Counted from the first letter of the stretch, positions 11,320 through 23,222 are shown. The stretch is 64,000 bases of DNA from Bimastos eiseni (GCA_959347315.1 OY365810.1:32831150-32895149), one strand, 5' to 3'. The notes: generated from the letters alone by a model not told the origin. Translations and numbers: made by a program.

Positions 11320-11733
11320 AATTAATTGTGTGCAATCATAAAATAATAATTTGTTATGATTCAACCAGAACTTCAGAACTTTTCATCCTGCTGTGGAAAA
11401 AAACTATAAGTCATTTTTTTAGCATTAATAGACGATGAGTCTACGATTATTTTAAAATGATTTTTTATGCTAAGTTCAGCAATGTTTAAAAAAGTTAATT
11501 ATTAATTTTTATGTTTTATTTGAAATTAAATGAAGTGGTTTTTTCTGGGGGGGGGGGGGGTCAGAGCATTGTGACGTCATATTTGAGGGAGGTCAGACTT
11601 TTTGTGACGAAGTGTGACAAGGGGGGAGGGGGTGGGTCAAAAATCAGCCAATTTCGCATGACGTCATTTATGGACGGCCCCATATATAATAATAGTAGAC
11701 AGTGGCACAGAGGTTTATAATAAATTATAGTGC

Positions 11734-12328
11734 TGTAAGAACGCTGAAGGTTCTACTTAGACTAGCTCTACTATTATATTAGATGTTGATGAGTAGCTTA
11801 TGCTAGGGGAAGCTAGCTACACATGAAGAGTAGACACATGACAGTTCAGATACAAACTATCTTTATTAAATACAGAGAAGAAGAGGTAATAATAATATAT
11901 ATATATATAATGATTGTGACTAATACATAACTGGTACATGTACTTACTAATGTGAGTATGGGTGAGATGATAATGTCCAAACCCTAAGATGATACGAGTT
12001 GACGAGCCTGACAAGATAGTTAGAGTTCTTCGGAAGTCAGACTGCGAAGTTCCTAACAGTGCTCTAGCATATAAGTGAGTTTCCTCAGCCTAAGAGGAAA
12101 CTGGCCTATCCTAGAACAGACTACTTTGATTGGCCAACTACTGACCACTCAAGGTATCCCTAGAATGTGGGTTGACTAACTGCTAGAGCCTACACGAGTG
12201 ACTGACAGAACCTATACTGTCTGAATTAGTGAATGTTCATCTAAAACTAATGTATAATAATGATCTATATATATAATTTGTTCGAGGCTATCTATCGTAA
12301 TGTAAAGTTCATAATAATCACGGTTACA
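11734..12328 (-). mobile_element. Solo LTR, reverse orientation
   Basis: This 595-bp sequence is the reverse complement of the LTR family at 13354-13962. It begins TGTAAGAACG, ends CGGTTACA, and is flanked on both sides by GTGC, a 4-bp target duplication. No internal element sequence is attached, so it is a solo LTR left by LTR-LTR recombination. It lies only about 50 bp from the right end of the DNA transposon. Confidence 0.9.
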
Positions 12329-13285
12329 GTGCTACATAAGAATGAGCGTATAGTTTCAACAAAGAATAAATGCACAGGGTAACAACCATAGTTTTTTAAA
12401 ATCCCTTCAGACAAACAATAAAGCATTAAAAATTCAAGTAACAAATTAGACTGATAGGGAAAAGATAATATCCCTGTAACTAACCATTGGTTCCGCTGAC
12501 AGAGTAACTCTTTCATACTTTAAGTATTCAGCAACTGGCTTGACTATGTTAATACAATGCAATAAAACTGAAATTTGACATCGCATCTTCTTGATTACGC
12601 ACAGTAGCCTATTTCTCCTATGTATCTGGCTATTTATATAACGCCTTACAACAAACTTTCGAAGCCGCTAAGTCACGTGCTGCATCGGTTCCTTCTTCCA
12701 AACAAGACGACTCCGAGCATCCTGCACAGAAGGATGCGGGCCCCAATGGGCTGACTCAGCCTTCCACTCCCTTGGGTCGACTTCAAAACGAGCAATTGGA
12801 CAGATGCGCCTATTATCAGACAGGCGCTATAGAAATATGTAAATTCAATGCAGATGGGCGCCTTGCAGGCTGCCATTGTTCTACTCGACTCCTTCTAAAC
12901 TTGATATGTTACCATATTATAATATCATGTAGGCCTATATAATTATAAACGTAGGCTTACTACGTATTTGTCAGCTTCAGTTAGTAAATGAATTTATATT
13001 ATATATATATATATATATATATATCCTAGCACACGTCTGAGAAGCTTGCTCGAGTGTTTTTATGTGGGTAAAAACGGGGCATGTGTTCCGTGTTCGCAAC
13101 TTTGCAAGGTCAACGTAGACCTACAGTTGAACATATATGTTGATGCAATGTCACTCTAAAGTATTAATGGTCAGCACATTCGGGGTCATTCTCTTCCAAA
13201 TTCAACGAATTGTTGTCTAATGAGCCCAGTAGCCACTCGTTCACCTACACGCAATTATATTGGCTGTTGAATATTAGAAATTATA

Positions 13286-13318
<33 letters not shown>

Positions 13319-13353
13319 GGCATGACATTCACAGCACGCGTCTGGCTTCGATC
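12329..13353. other. AT-rich intergenic DNA
   Basis: No gene supported. (AT)n tracts lie at about 12995-13024 and 13279-13318. One TAGGCCTA occurs near 12930. Confidence 0.5.
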
Positions 13354-13962
13354 TGTAACCGTGATAATTCTGTACATTACATTACAATAGATAGCCTCGA
13401 ACAATTTATATATATAGATCATTATTATACATTAGGTTTAGCTGAACATTCACTAATTCTGACAGTATAGGTTCTGTCAGTCACTCGTGTAGGCTCTAGT
13501 AGTTACAGTCAGCCCTCATTGCTAGAGTGGTCAATAGTTGATCCTTGAGTGGTCAGTAACTAGCCAATCAAAGTAGTCTGATATAGGATAGGCCAGTTTC
13601 CTCTTTGGCTGAGGAAAGTCTCTTATAAGCTACAGCACTGTTAAGAACTGGGCAGTCTGACTTCCGAAGAACTCTAACTATTTTGTCAGGCTCGTCAACT
13701 CGTATCATCTTAGGGTTTGGACATTATCATCTCACCCATACTCACATTAGTAAGTACATGTAACAGTTATGTATTAGTCACAATCATTATATATATATTA
13801 TTATTATTACCTCTTCTTCTCTGTATTTAATAAAGATAGTTTGTATCTGAACTGTCATGTGTCTACTCTTCATGTGTAGCTTGTTTCCCCTAGCATAATC
13901 TACTCATCAACATCTAATATAATAGTAGAGCTAGTCTAAGTAGAACCTTCAGCGTTCTTACA
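13354..13962 (+). repeat. 5' LTR
   Basis: 609 bp, TGTAA...TTACA ends. It carries a TATA-like TTATAA (13623-13628) and an AATAAA (13829-13834), consistent with promoter and polyadenylation functions. TGGTGGAGAACAGGGG immediately follows and is the likely primer-binding site. Confidence 0.9.
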
Positions 13963-13996
13963 TGGTGGAGAACAGGGGTATACGATCTAAGAAATC

Positions 13997-15574
13997 ATGG
14001 GTGGCCTAATGAGCCATTCGCATCTTGGGCATTCGGCGATAGACAGGTGTTACCTAGTCTTACGCGCTCGTTTCTACTGGAAAGGAATGTACCTAGATCT
14101 GCTTCAGTTCATTACGAGTTGCGACATTTGCCAACGATCCAAACAGGGACCAGTTTCAACTCGCGCTCCACTTCACCCCATACCCGCAGCAGGCCCATTC
14201 GAGCGCTGGCATTATGATTTTGCTGGACCCTTGCCAACCACGGCCCAAGGGCACAAATACATCTTACTTTTTGTGGATTCCTTGACCAAATACACGGAAA
14301 TGATCCCAACAGCTGACCAGAAAGCCACCACCGTGGCCACAGCGTTATATAACCACATCATCACTCGGTATGGAGCACCGAAATTTTTGGTCTCCGACCG
14401 TGGGAAGTCCTTCATGGCGACTGTGGTCAAGGACTTATGTTCCCGGTTCCACATCCAGCGCCTTCTCACTGCCTCTTATCACCCTGAGACTAATGGGCAG
14501 GTTGAGCGCTACTGGAGAGTTATCTGGGCAGCACTCCGCTCTTACTGCTTAACTCAGAAAGAATGGGATCTGTACATACCCGCCGTTCTTCACGCATTGC
14601 GTGCAACTCCGTCCTTATCCACCAAATACTCCCCCACCTTCCTCGCCTATGGCCGCGAGATGAACCTACCACTACAAACAGCCTTGGTTCCACCATCAAC
14701 TGGCAGAATCACAGCCGACAATCACATAGCTGAGTTATTACCAAGACTTCACGTAGCCCGCCAAATCGCCCGTGACAACATTCTCGCTGCTCAACACGAA
14801 TACAAGAAACATTACGACGCCAAGCAGCACCCGGCATCCTATGCACCTGGTGATTATGTATGGTTAAGAGATTAATACAATCCGAAGGGCTCATCAAACA
14901 AGCTCCGGAGAAAATTCATTGGACCTTACTACATCGTGCAGTGTGGCGCGCGTGACACGTATTTTTTGTGTAACGCCCACACGAACAAGAGTCTGCAGGC
15001 ACCAGTACACACTAATCGCCTGAAAGCCTTTGTCGACAACCAAGATATATTGTTTGCACGGTTCCAGGACCTCATAGCGGCGCCTACGCCGCCGGTCACC
15101 GACTCACAAAGCACGTCACTATCCGACACAGTCATTACTCCACTGGATACTTCTACTCCAGTTCCGGATCCAGTCACCGTTCCCTCTACGCCGGATGACC
15201 AAGCATCGGTATTGGATCCGCACCCGATCGACACTCCATCGAACGACCTCGCATCGACAGCCGTCACCGACCAGAATCCGATGCAGGACATTCTTCTTGA
15301 TGACGTCGTTCTCCCATCCTCGTCGACACCCTCTTCCAGCCCACCACCTCCTGCCATGATCCTGACCCCCACTGCTTCTCAGTGGTATCAAGCAAACAGG
15401 CTATTGGGCTGCAAAATTATAAATGGCACCCGGCATTATCGCGTAGAGTGGCAAGACACGACTTACCCACCTTCGTGGCAGTCAGAACAGAATGTTTCAG
15501 ATGCCCTTAAGCACCATTACCATCTGACACACACCTTACAAGGTCGCAAACGCAAAAGGGCCCTTACTCTGTAG
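13997..15574 (+). pseudogene. Retroelement integrase plus C-terminal chromodomain, one in-frame stop
   Basis: The frame opens just after the primer-binding site with the integrase HHCC zinc domain (HLGHSAIDR...CDICQRSK). The catalytic core follows: Asp in HYDFAGPL, Asp in LVSDRGKSF, Glu in HPETNGQVERYW. A GPY/F-like region (FIGPYYIV) comes next, then a Pro/Ser/Thr-rich linker of about 100 residues. The C-terminal module (ANRLLGCKIINGTRHYRVEW, then SWQSEQNVSDAL) reads as a chromodomain, which in chromoviruses directs integration to marked chromatin. A TAA at 14873-14875 interrupts the frame, which then continues unchanged to 15574. Everything upstream of the zinc domain that should be in pol is missing. 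Enzymatic activity is therefore doubtful, although both halves keep their key residues. Confidence 0.85.
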
Positions 15575-16360
15575 CCGCCATTTGCATTTATTATTTCCCA
15601 GAACTCGTTCGTTTATTATCATGATATTACATTATTCCCTCTATTGCTTATTATTATCTCGTTGCGGACGCGCAACTTCTAAATTCACTCTTGTTAACAT
15701 TTGGTCACATAATTGTCGGATCGGCATTGTTTGGTGGATTTGATCACCCCCTCTCATGCTGAATATTCACAATTGTTTGATCTTTGTGAACGAGTTACAC
15801 CCCCCTCAATTTTCCTATCACACCACACCCGATATTATTCTTTTAACCATTCCCGTATTTTATTATCAACTTTATTACTTATTATCATTTTAACGTCGAA
15901 CAGCGGGTCCTACACCATCGTGTCTCGTGTCATTTTGTGTTCATGAACACATTTTCTCAGTCTTTCACTGCTATTAGACTTCTTTTTAGTTTCGTATCCA
16001 TTGATCGTCCTTTCAGACAGGTCGTACCTTCTATAGCGCATTTCGCTTATTGGCCTTATTGTCAACCCTTCTGATTTTATTTTCGCCTCTTTTTTCTCGA
16101 ACCACACTAGCTTGCATCACATTTATAACATTTAATGATCTTCGTTCCCCATAACTTCGCCACTGCCGTAAGCTACGCGTTAACGTTGTAATTCCCCTTG
16201 TATCACACTTTTTGCGCTACCCTTTTCGTGAGTCACTTACGACATGTTCCTTATCATTCATGTTTCTATTACGATTACATTACGTTATAGTTTTTACACA
16301 TTACGGTATTTTCCTCATTATTTAATTTTTTTTCGTCCATTCTGTTTCTCTGTGTCTAGA
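15575..16360 (+). other. Integrase-env spacer of the retroelement
   Basis: No conserved coding part. It ends in a pyrimidine-rich stretch and a TCTAG acceptor (AG at 16358-16359) immediately before the env start, consistent with a spliced env mRNA as in errantiviruses. Confidence 0.5.
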
Positions 16361-18751
16361 ATGATCCATCTTCCTTCCCTTCCGTGTATGCTTCTAGCAT
16401 TTGGGATACACACCATCCTCGCCGATGAATTCCTTCCTACGACGGTGAAGCGTTACAACTACGGCGTTTTGTTTCAACGCGTGCGCACAGCCACAACTGA
16501 CAGTGGTTCCTGGTTGCATACCTTTCATTACACCCTGCCAACGCTGCGACGATGGAACTTCAACCCCAACTGATGTTCCGTTCCCATCTACCACGCCGTT
16601 TGCAACGAATTTCCCTCTTTCAGTAGTCTGGTTGTCTCCTACACCAACCGCACTCATTTTCAATTTCACCATACGTTACAAGCAGCGTACGACTTGTTAC
16701 CTAACTCTGCGTACCCCCCTTCCTCTGGCAAACCCAAACGTGCACTCTTGCCTATCATCGGTTCCATTACCAAGAGTCTTTTTGGGACCGCTACTACCGC
16801 CGATGTGGACATCCTCTCTGCCCATGTTCAGGCCATTAGCAAATCCCAATCACAACTTTTATCTGGATTTCAAACCGCTTCCGCGCACATGTCCTCTTTC
16901 ATGTCCTTATCTCAGGAGCGCATGAATCATCTCGAGTACTTACTTCAAAGCGATTACACTGATTTGTTCGCCACTATCGTCGGTGACCGACATAGGCTCC
17001 TGCAGCATGAGTCACGGTTGAACCTTATCTTGTATCACATGATTTCAAAAGGTTATGATTATACTGTACTACAACATCAGGTAGATCAGTTATACAACGC
17101 CATTGAATTGTTAACTTTAGGCAGATTACCTACTTCCTTACTTTCTGTTTCGACTATTCGTCAAGCTCTTACGGACATCAGCTTGTCACTCACCAGTCGT
17201 TTTCCTCATCTTCACCTGGCCATTCACGACCCAGTATATTATTTCTCACACGCTGATTTTTTTTATTTTCGTTCTGCCAACGATTTGTACATTACCGTCA
17301 AGTTTCCTGTTACCACAGTTTTCCTGACTACCCTTAACGTTTATTCACTTACCATTTTCCCTGTACCCTTTCACAACAACTCCTCTCTCCTCACTTCCTT
17401 ACAGACACCTCACAACTATTTCCTTCTCTCCACGGATTCTCTTTACTATGCGGAAGTTACCCGTTTCAACGCACCACCTGCCACATTCGCCTCTGACCTG
17501 CTGCGTGCACGTTCTGCTCCTTCTTGTCTCTTCGCTCTTTTTCACGACGTTCCGCATCTTATTAAGTCTTTGTGTGCTTTTGACGTCATCGAGAGTCCAT
17601 CTCTTTCCACCGATATGTACGTCTTGGATTACCCGGAAATCCTCTTGCACAACGCTCGCAATGTCACCGTCTCATGTCCTTCTCCTGTTCCCCAACCTCC
17701 TCCGTGTCACTTTTGCTTTTATTCTGTTCCCTGCGCTTGTTCTGTTTCCACCTCTCTCCGTTTCCTCCCTCCTCGTCTCTCTCAATGCAATTCTTCTTCT
17801 GACTCTGTTACTTCCGTTCTTCGCTATCCCGTCAACCTTGCTCTTCTCCAGCATTTCTTTGCTAATGACACCCTCGGCGTTTTCCTCAATAATACTCTTC
17901 TCTCTTCCCCTCTTCCTGTACATCTTCCCCCCATGAAATTTTTCAACCACTCTTTTGATGATCAACTGGCCGCTTCCCAAGCCGTCCGTCTTCGTCTTGA
18001 CAAGGTCATCCACGCTACCAAGGCGGACGTAACCATCTTTCGTTCCATTGCCGATCCTCTGCTTACTGGTGATTTGTCTGTTCCTTCCACCTATTTTACC
18101 TCCCCTCCCGGTTATTTGGCAACGGCCACTGCGGCGACCGTGACTATCCATCTCATATTTTCCTTCTGGCTTGCTTATCGACTTCGCTTAACTTCCACCG
18201 CGTTGGCTGTTCTTCTCCACAACGTCCACACGGCTCGTTCGATTCCCTTTCCTACACTTCTCCTTGTCACCGCACCTCCTTCCACTCCTCTTCCCACCTT
18301 TCCTTCTTTACACCAGGCGATACCCCCAGATTTTTACCTTTACACCTTCTTTTTATTAGTTTGCATTTACGTGGCGCGCAAACTGTGGCGTTGTCGTCGT
18401 CCTTCCATTAGCTCCAGACCTTCTTTTGTTATTTATCTAGAGCTTAAGTCCGCCTCTCATTGTTTGTTTGTCCCTCTACAGACCGTGTTGGGTTGCCCTA
18501 CTGATTACATTATTTCTGGTACTTTTTCTTGTACTGACCTACGTGTTTCCGGTTGGTTTCGTCCCGAATTGCTTCTTACTTGGGCTGATTTTACTATGCT
18601 GCATCAGTCCACTCATCGTTACTTGCTCTTAACTTCTAGATTGCGCATTACGGTGTTTCAGCGTTTTACAATTGCTGCAATGATAGCTCATGCTCATGTT
18701 TGTGTTTTATTTTTACAACATGGGTTGTACGCTTTCTCCGTGACGCTCTGA
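16361..18751 (+). pseudogene. Env-like fusion glycoprotein gene (baculovirus F/errantivirus type), one in-frame stop
   Basis: The ATG at 16361 begins a hydrophobic signal-like segment. A TGA at 16571-16573 breaks the frame, and the same frame then stays open to 18751. The long part shows a basic cleavage-type site (KPKR) followed by a hydrophobic, Gly-rich fusion-peptide-like stretch ending in LFGT. After it come a coiled-coil-prone region, several N-x-S/T sites, a Cys cluster and a membrane segment near 18115-18175. An unusually long tail with a second hydrophobic segment near 18330-18375 ends the protein. This order matches insect-errantivirus and baculovirus F-type envelope proteins (family knowledge). 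The 3' side continues with unassigned sequence to the LTR. Given the stop, this copy is annotated as broken. Confidence 0.75.
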
Positions 18752-19740
18752 ACACGCTTTCTGGCCGAGCACGGTTAAGTTTCAATCAACCGTGTCAGCT
18801 GTGCAGTTCACATACAGCTAAGCTCATCCATTGTCGCTTCGTGGTACGTTTGTACGACGATATGACTTCCATTTGTCTGAAGTCGTTTTCTGTAGCGACG
18901 CGTTTTCAGGGCAACCATGTTATAGTACCGTAGTCTTCGTGTTTGTTTGGTTTACGCTTCCCTATTTCTACGCACTATTTTATGGACATTTCTTCTTATA
19001 TCGTGTTTTTGCTTTTGTTCTTCTATTTGTTTCTTTTTACGGACCAGGCGGCCCGGTTTTCAGCGGCCAACCCCCGATAAGTGTGAACTTATTTATTTAT
19101 ATAACTTCAGAGTTGTCTGAATAGACTTAGTTTTCGTGTGCCTTATTGATACGCATATTTACTTTTTAGCGTTTTCATTGTTGACTCATTTAATCATGCA
19201 TTATCTAAAATTATCGATATATAGCCAAACTATGCATAATGATAATTATTAGAAGATCTATTTCTATCAACTTCGTCGAACATGCGAGAATAATTTCAGC
19301 TTGCAGATCGTGACAAAAAATTAATGTGCCACGCCTCACATGTTTTAATTCGAGAACTCGATGGCTTAACTTCTGTATCGTCTTGTTTCTACACTGCATT
19401 ACATATTACTATTTTCCGCGTTCTGATTATATTGCGTGTTTTTAACATTTCTGATTATGTTTTATTTCATGTTATACTCATGTCGTGTTATCCTTCGACT
19501 TGAATTCGACTACGGATGAGTCACGGGAAACGTATCCACATCTTCCATGTGACGGCTGTGACGATTATATACAGCCAACTCATCGCTGTCACTCTCACAC
19601 GATCTTCTTTTAACTCTGTACAAGATACGTGGAACAATGAGAGAAAGACGAATTCAAGACGACTGTAGTTCTTTAGTCTTAGTTTTGTTTAATGTACCTT
19701 GTGTCGAACCAGGAGGTTCGGTTTTCAAAGGCCGACCGAC
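18752..19740 (+). other. 3' non-coding part of the retroelement
   Basis: No supported gene. A 30-base motif (CCAGG.GG...GGTTTTCA..GGCC) occurs at 19042-19071 and again at 19708-19737, the second copy ending at the 3' LTR. It may contain the polypurine-tract equivalent. Confidence 0.5.
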
Positions 19741-20342
19741 TGTAACCGTGATAATTCTGTACATTACATTACAATAGATAGCCTCGAACAATTTATATAT
19801 ATAGATCATTATTATACATTAGGTTTAGCTGAACATTCACTAATTCTGACAGTATAGGTTCTGTCAGTCACTCGTGTAGGCTCTAGTAGTTACAGTCAGC
19901 CCTCATTGCTAGAGTGGTCAATAGTTGATCCTTGAGTGGTCAGTAACTAGCCAATCAAAGTAGTCTGATATAGGATAGGCCAGTTTCCTCTTTGGCTGAG
20001 GAAAGTCTCTTATAAGCTACAGCACTGTTAAGAACTGGGCAGTCTGACTTCCGAAGAACTGTCAGGCTCGTCAACTCGTATCATCTTAGGGTTTGGACAT
20101 TATCATCTCACCCATACTCACATTAGTAAGTACATGTAACAGTTACGTATTAGTCACAATCATTATATAGATATATATTATTATTATTACCTCTTCTTCT
20201 CTGTATTTAATAAAGATAGTTTGTATCTGAACTGTCATGTGTCTACTCTTCATGTGTAGCTTGTTTCCCCTAGCATAATCTACTCATCAACATCTAATAT
20301 AATAGTAGAGCTAGTCTAAGTAGAACCTTCAGCGTTCTTACA
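19741..20342 (+). repeat. 3' LTR
   Basis: 602 bp, TGTAA...TTACA, with AATAAA at 20209-20214. It is nearly identical to the 5' LTR apart from a 10-base deletion near 20060, a small AT-repeat indel and about one substitution. GATC follows, matching the GATC before the 5' LTR. Confidence 0.95.
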
Positions 20343-20913
20343 GATCTATTAGTAGGTATACAGAAGAAGGGTACACGAAGATAGGGATAAGCTGCCATCA
20401 GGCCAACTACTCAGACTGAAAGAGCGACTGGGAGACGGACGGACGTAATTTTAATAGTAGACCTAGAGTAGACCTACATGTAAACGGCACATGTAGCAAA
20501 CTTAGCGGAATTGCGGCCTACATAGATAGTTAACACTAGACTCTGCTGTGAAAACAGAGTCCCAAAGGCTGTTGACGTACCTTATGGATTTCGGCGGCTG
20601 ATCAGGAAAATGAAACTGAAAATTTCCTATCACGTGCAGTGTTTTGGAATCGCGCTATAGGTCCTCATACGGAGTACGGAGTTCTTCAAGTTTTCGTCTA
20701 ATTTCAAACTTACAAACCGTATTACGAATACAAACGTGACAATGTAATGTAATGCAAATCCTCGAAAATTTCTCAGCGCCCACAAAAGCCACGTCAGAGA
20801 GACCAGCTTATTTACCGGCGCTATGCCAAATCAAGTCCGCAATAGCCAATACTCTCGTTTCCTTTCGGTGCCGGGTCGAAATCAGGGAGTCAAGCCGAGG
20901 ATACAGCATGGTG

Positions 20914-21723
20914 TTACGGTGGTAGTCGATGATGAGGGTGGTCATGCGGTGGCACAGGAGTAGAATCTGGATAGGACACATTGAGGAGTTCGGTTTTTAG
21001 TCGTGAATGGAAAGTAGCAGGGAATAATGAAAGCGGAGGAGAAGTTATATTTGGAGTTGAAATGTGGGGATGAGCAAACTGACGGAGTTCTTTTGGGAGT
21101 CCGTTCCAAAGTGCTGGTGCAGCATAGACCAAGGAGCGGTTGCAGAATTTCAGAGACGATGAGACTGGAGGTCGAAATAGAGAAAGATATGACGATGACG
21201 ATGACGATGAGCGAGTTGATCTGGGCGGTTGGATTGTAAGGAGTTGACGAATGTAAGAGGGTTGAGAGGTTTGAAATGCGTTGTAGGCGATAGATACAAT
21301 TTCTTAGTGGATGCGTTGAGGCATTTTCAGCCAATGAAGTGATTTTAAGACAGGGGTTATATGATGGTGTTTTGGGGTTTTAGTGACTGCGCGGGCAAGA
21401 GCATTCTGAATTGTTTGTAGGCGTCTTATTTGTGAGGAATCAATGTTGTGAAAGAGAGAATTGCAGTAATCTAGCTTTGAGTGAACAATTGATGTGGCTA
21501 TTGTGCATGCAGTCTTGTAGTTAAGAATTGGGCGCAATCTACGAAGGTCGCGGATGTGCATATAGCAGGTGCGAGATAGCTGAGTGATGTGGTCAGAAAA
21601 GGTAAGGTTCTTATCGAAGATGACTCCAAGATTGCGGACAGGAGAAGAGTAAGGCACAGGATAAGTTAGGTTCGTTTGAAGAAAGTCGGAGGGGTATGTA
21701 AGTTTGTTCAATTGCTCACGCAT
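20914..21723 (-). pseudogene. LINE RT C-terminal region
   Basis: This is one frame with a single TAA near 21304. It carries VRNLGVIFDKNLTFSDHITQ, the thumb-type KLDYCNSLFHN, SLHWLKMPQRIH, and the end signature YAAPALWNGLPKELR...FHSRLKTELL. These are the standard C-terminal blocks of CR1/L2 LINE proteins. Confidence 0.8.
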
Positions 21724-21925
21724 AGGCCAATGATGAGAAATTCTGTTTTTGAAGGGTTTAGACAGAGGAGGTTGGTGGTCATCCCAGTTGATATGAGGGC
21801 GATGGTGTTTTGAATGGGATTTAATGCATCTGTAAGTGAGAGAAAGATAAAAACAGTTGTGTATCGTCAGCGTAAAGGTGATGATCTACAGAAGACGAGG
21901 AAATGATTTTACTGTGTGGGGAAGT

Positions 21926-22735
21926 TTATAGAATGAATAAAAGAGGCCCAAGAACAGAACCTTGAGGAACACCGCAGGTGAGGCTACGAGAACTAGATGA
22001 GTGACCAGAGGCAATGACAGTGAAAGAGCGTGAAGAAAGGTATGACTTGATCCAGGATAGGGCAGTACCAGAGATTCCAAACGTAGAGGAAAAGCGTTTG
22101 ATAAGAATGACGTGATCTATGGTGTCGAAGGCGGCAGAAATGTCTAAGAGGCATAGACAAGACACTTGTTGGCGACCTATCGTCATAACAAGTTTGTTGT
22201 ATAATGAGGTGAGTAGTGTTTCTGTAGGGTGATGTTTGGTGTATGCAGATTGATTTGGGTTGAAGAGATTGTTTGAGGTTAGGAAACCATTGAGACGAGA
22301 GAGGACAACCCGTTCCGAGAGTTTGGATAAGAAAGAGAGATTAGAAATTGGCCGGTAGTTGGACAGAAGTTCTTTGTCTAAGGATGGTTTTTTGAGGAGT
22401 GGTTTAACAATCGAGTCCTTGAAAAGCATAGGAAAGGTGCCGGTTGATAGAGACAGGTTGATGATCTTCGTAATTGTAGGAACGAGAAGAGTTGCACAGT
22501 TTCTTAGTAAGGAGGTTGGAATTAGATCGAGGTGACATTGTTTGTTTTGAGAGGCTTGGATGAGGGTCATGATTTCTTCGTCAGTTGCAGGCTCGAATAT
22601 GTCAAAAGATGTACCAGGTGTCAAAATTGTGATCGTCTGAGAAGGAGGAGGAGGAGGATTTTGATAGGAGAGTATGTAACGAGAGACGGAGATAGGATAT
22701 TTTGTCGGTGAAGAAAGATGCAAGGAAGTCGGCAA
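21926..22735 (-). pseudogene. LINE reverse transcriptase domain
   Basis: It includes NYRPISNLSFLSKLSERVV, the palm Asp in CLLDISAAFDTIDH, and GVPQGSVLGPLLF. A TAA at the end of this piece interrupts the frame. The catalytic YADD sits just beyond it in the same frame (21863-21874), followed by a frameshift near 21840. The enzyme would copy LINE RNA at a nicked target. Confidence 0.85.
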
Positions 22736-23147
22736 TGAATGCTTGTGGAATAGAGTTTGAAAGTGAATTAGAGGAGCCTTGGTGGAGAAGATTATTAACA
22801 GTTTTCCAAAGATTTTGAGGATTGGATGAATTTGAGTGAACGAGAGATGATAGGTAGTGCTTCTTGGCTGAGAGAAGTTGGCTGTGGTATCTGTTTGTTA
22901 CGGTTTTTAGTCTGTTGAGAATGGACACGTCGTGTGTTCGTTTGTATGCTCGTTCCAGGCGACGGCGCGATGATTGTAGAGCTTGCAGAAAAGAGTTGAA
23001 CCGTGGATTTTTTGCATGAGATTTAGGCTTTGTGATGATTGGAACATGTTTGTTGACGAGTTCAGACAAGGTGGAGTTGTATGCAGACGAGATCTGTTGG
23101 AGGATTGAGAAGCAGGGAGGAGGATTCAAGGTCAAGTTTGAAAGCAT
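22602..23147 (-). pseudogene. LINE linker between endonuclease and RT
   Basis: It follows the endonuclease piece in the same frame after one stop. The sequence (RRRLERAYKRTHDVSILNRL, KKHYLSSLVHS) is the usual helical linker of CR1/L2 ORF2 proteins. A frameshift around 22690 moves the reading to the RT frame. Confidence 0.6.
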
Positions 23148-23222
23148 CGAGGTCGATGGAGTTTTGATGCGGCGGAATGAGTGCAGATTGGGTGAAGGGC
23201 GAGAAGATGGTTCAATGTTGAG

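Larger units (their letters stand above)
7773..11681 (+). mobile_element. Autonomous-type DNA transposon, 26-bp TIRs, Zator-like by inference
   Basis: The first 26 bases (starting GGGACCGTCCATAAATGACG) match the reverse complement of the last 26 with two differences. The element is flanked on both sides by ATA, a 3-bp target duplication (7770-7772 and 11682-11684). It carries one large transposase gene in the + direction. G-rich tracts lie just inside both ends on the same strand, and a GTGACGAxGTGTGAC motif is repeated directly near each end. A 3-bp TSD with a DDE enzyme of this layout suggests the Zator superfamily, but no search was possible. A TIR-related element without a gene lies at 50336-51529. 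Confidence 0.8.
13354..20342 (+). mobile_element. Ty3/gypsy-type LTR retroelement with chromodomain integrase and env, internally deleted
   Basis: LTRs at 13354-13962 and 19741-20342 bound 5.8 kb of internal sequence, and the whole is flanked by GATC on both sides. The internal part encodes an integrase with a C-terminal chromodomain and a fusion-type env. No gag, protease, reverse transcriptase or RNase H is present: the integrase zinc-binding domain starts only about 35 bases after the left LTR. The LTRs differ by about one substitution and two small indels, so the insertion is recent although the genes are defective. Confidence 0.9.

Noticed and set aside
14929..15372. 147-residue - strand frame opposite the integrase linker
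   Set aside because: Antisense of the Pro/Ser/Thr-rich linker, which biases the complement to be open.
17399..18151. Frames antisense or in shifted phase to env
   Set aside because: Shadows of the env frame without homology features.
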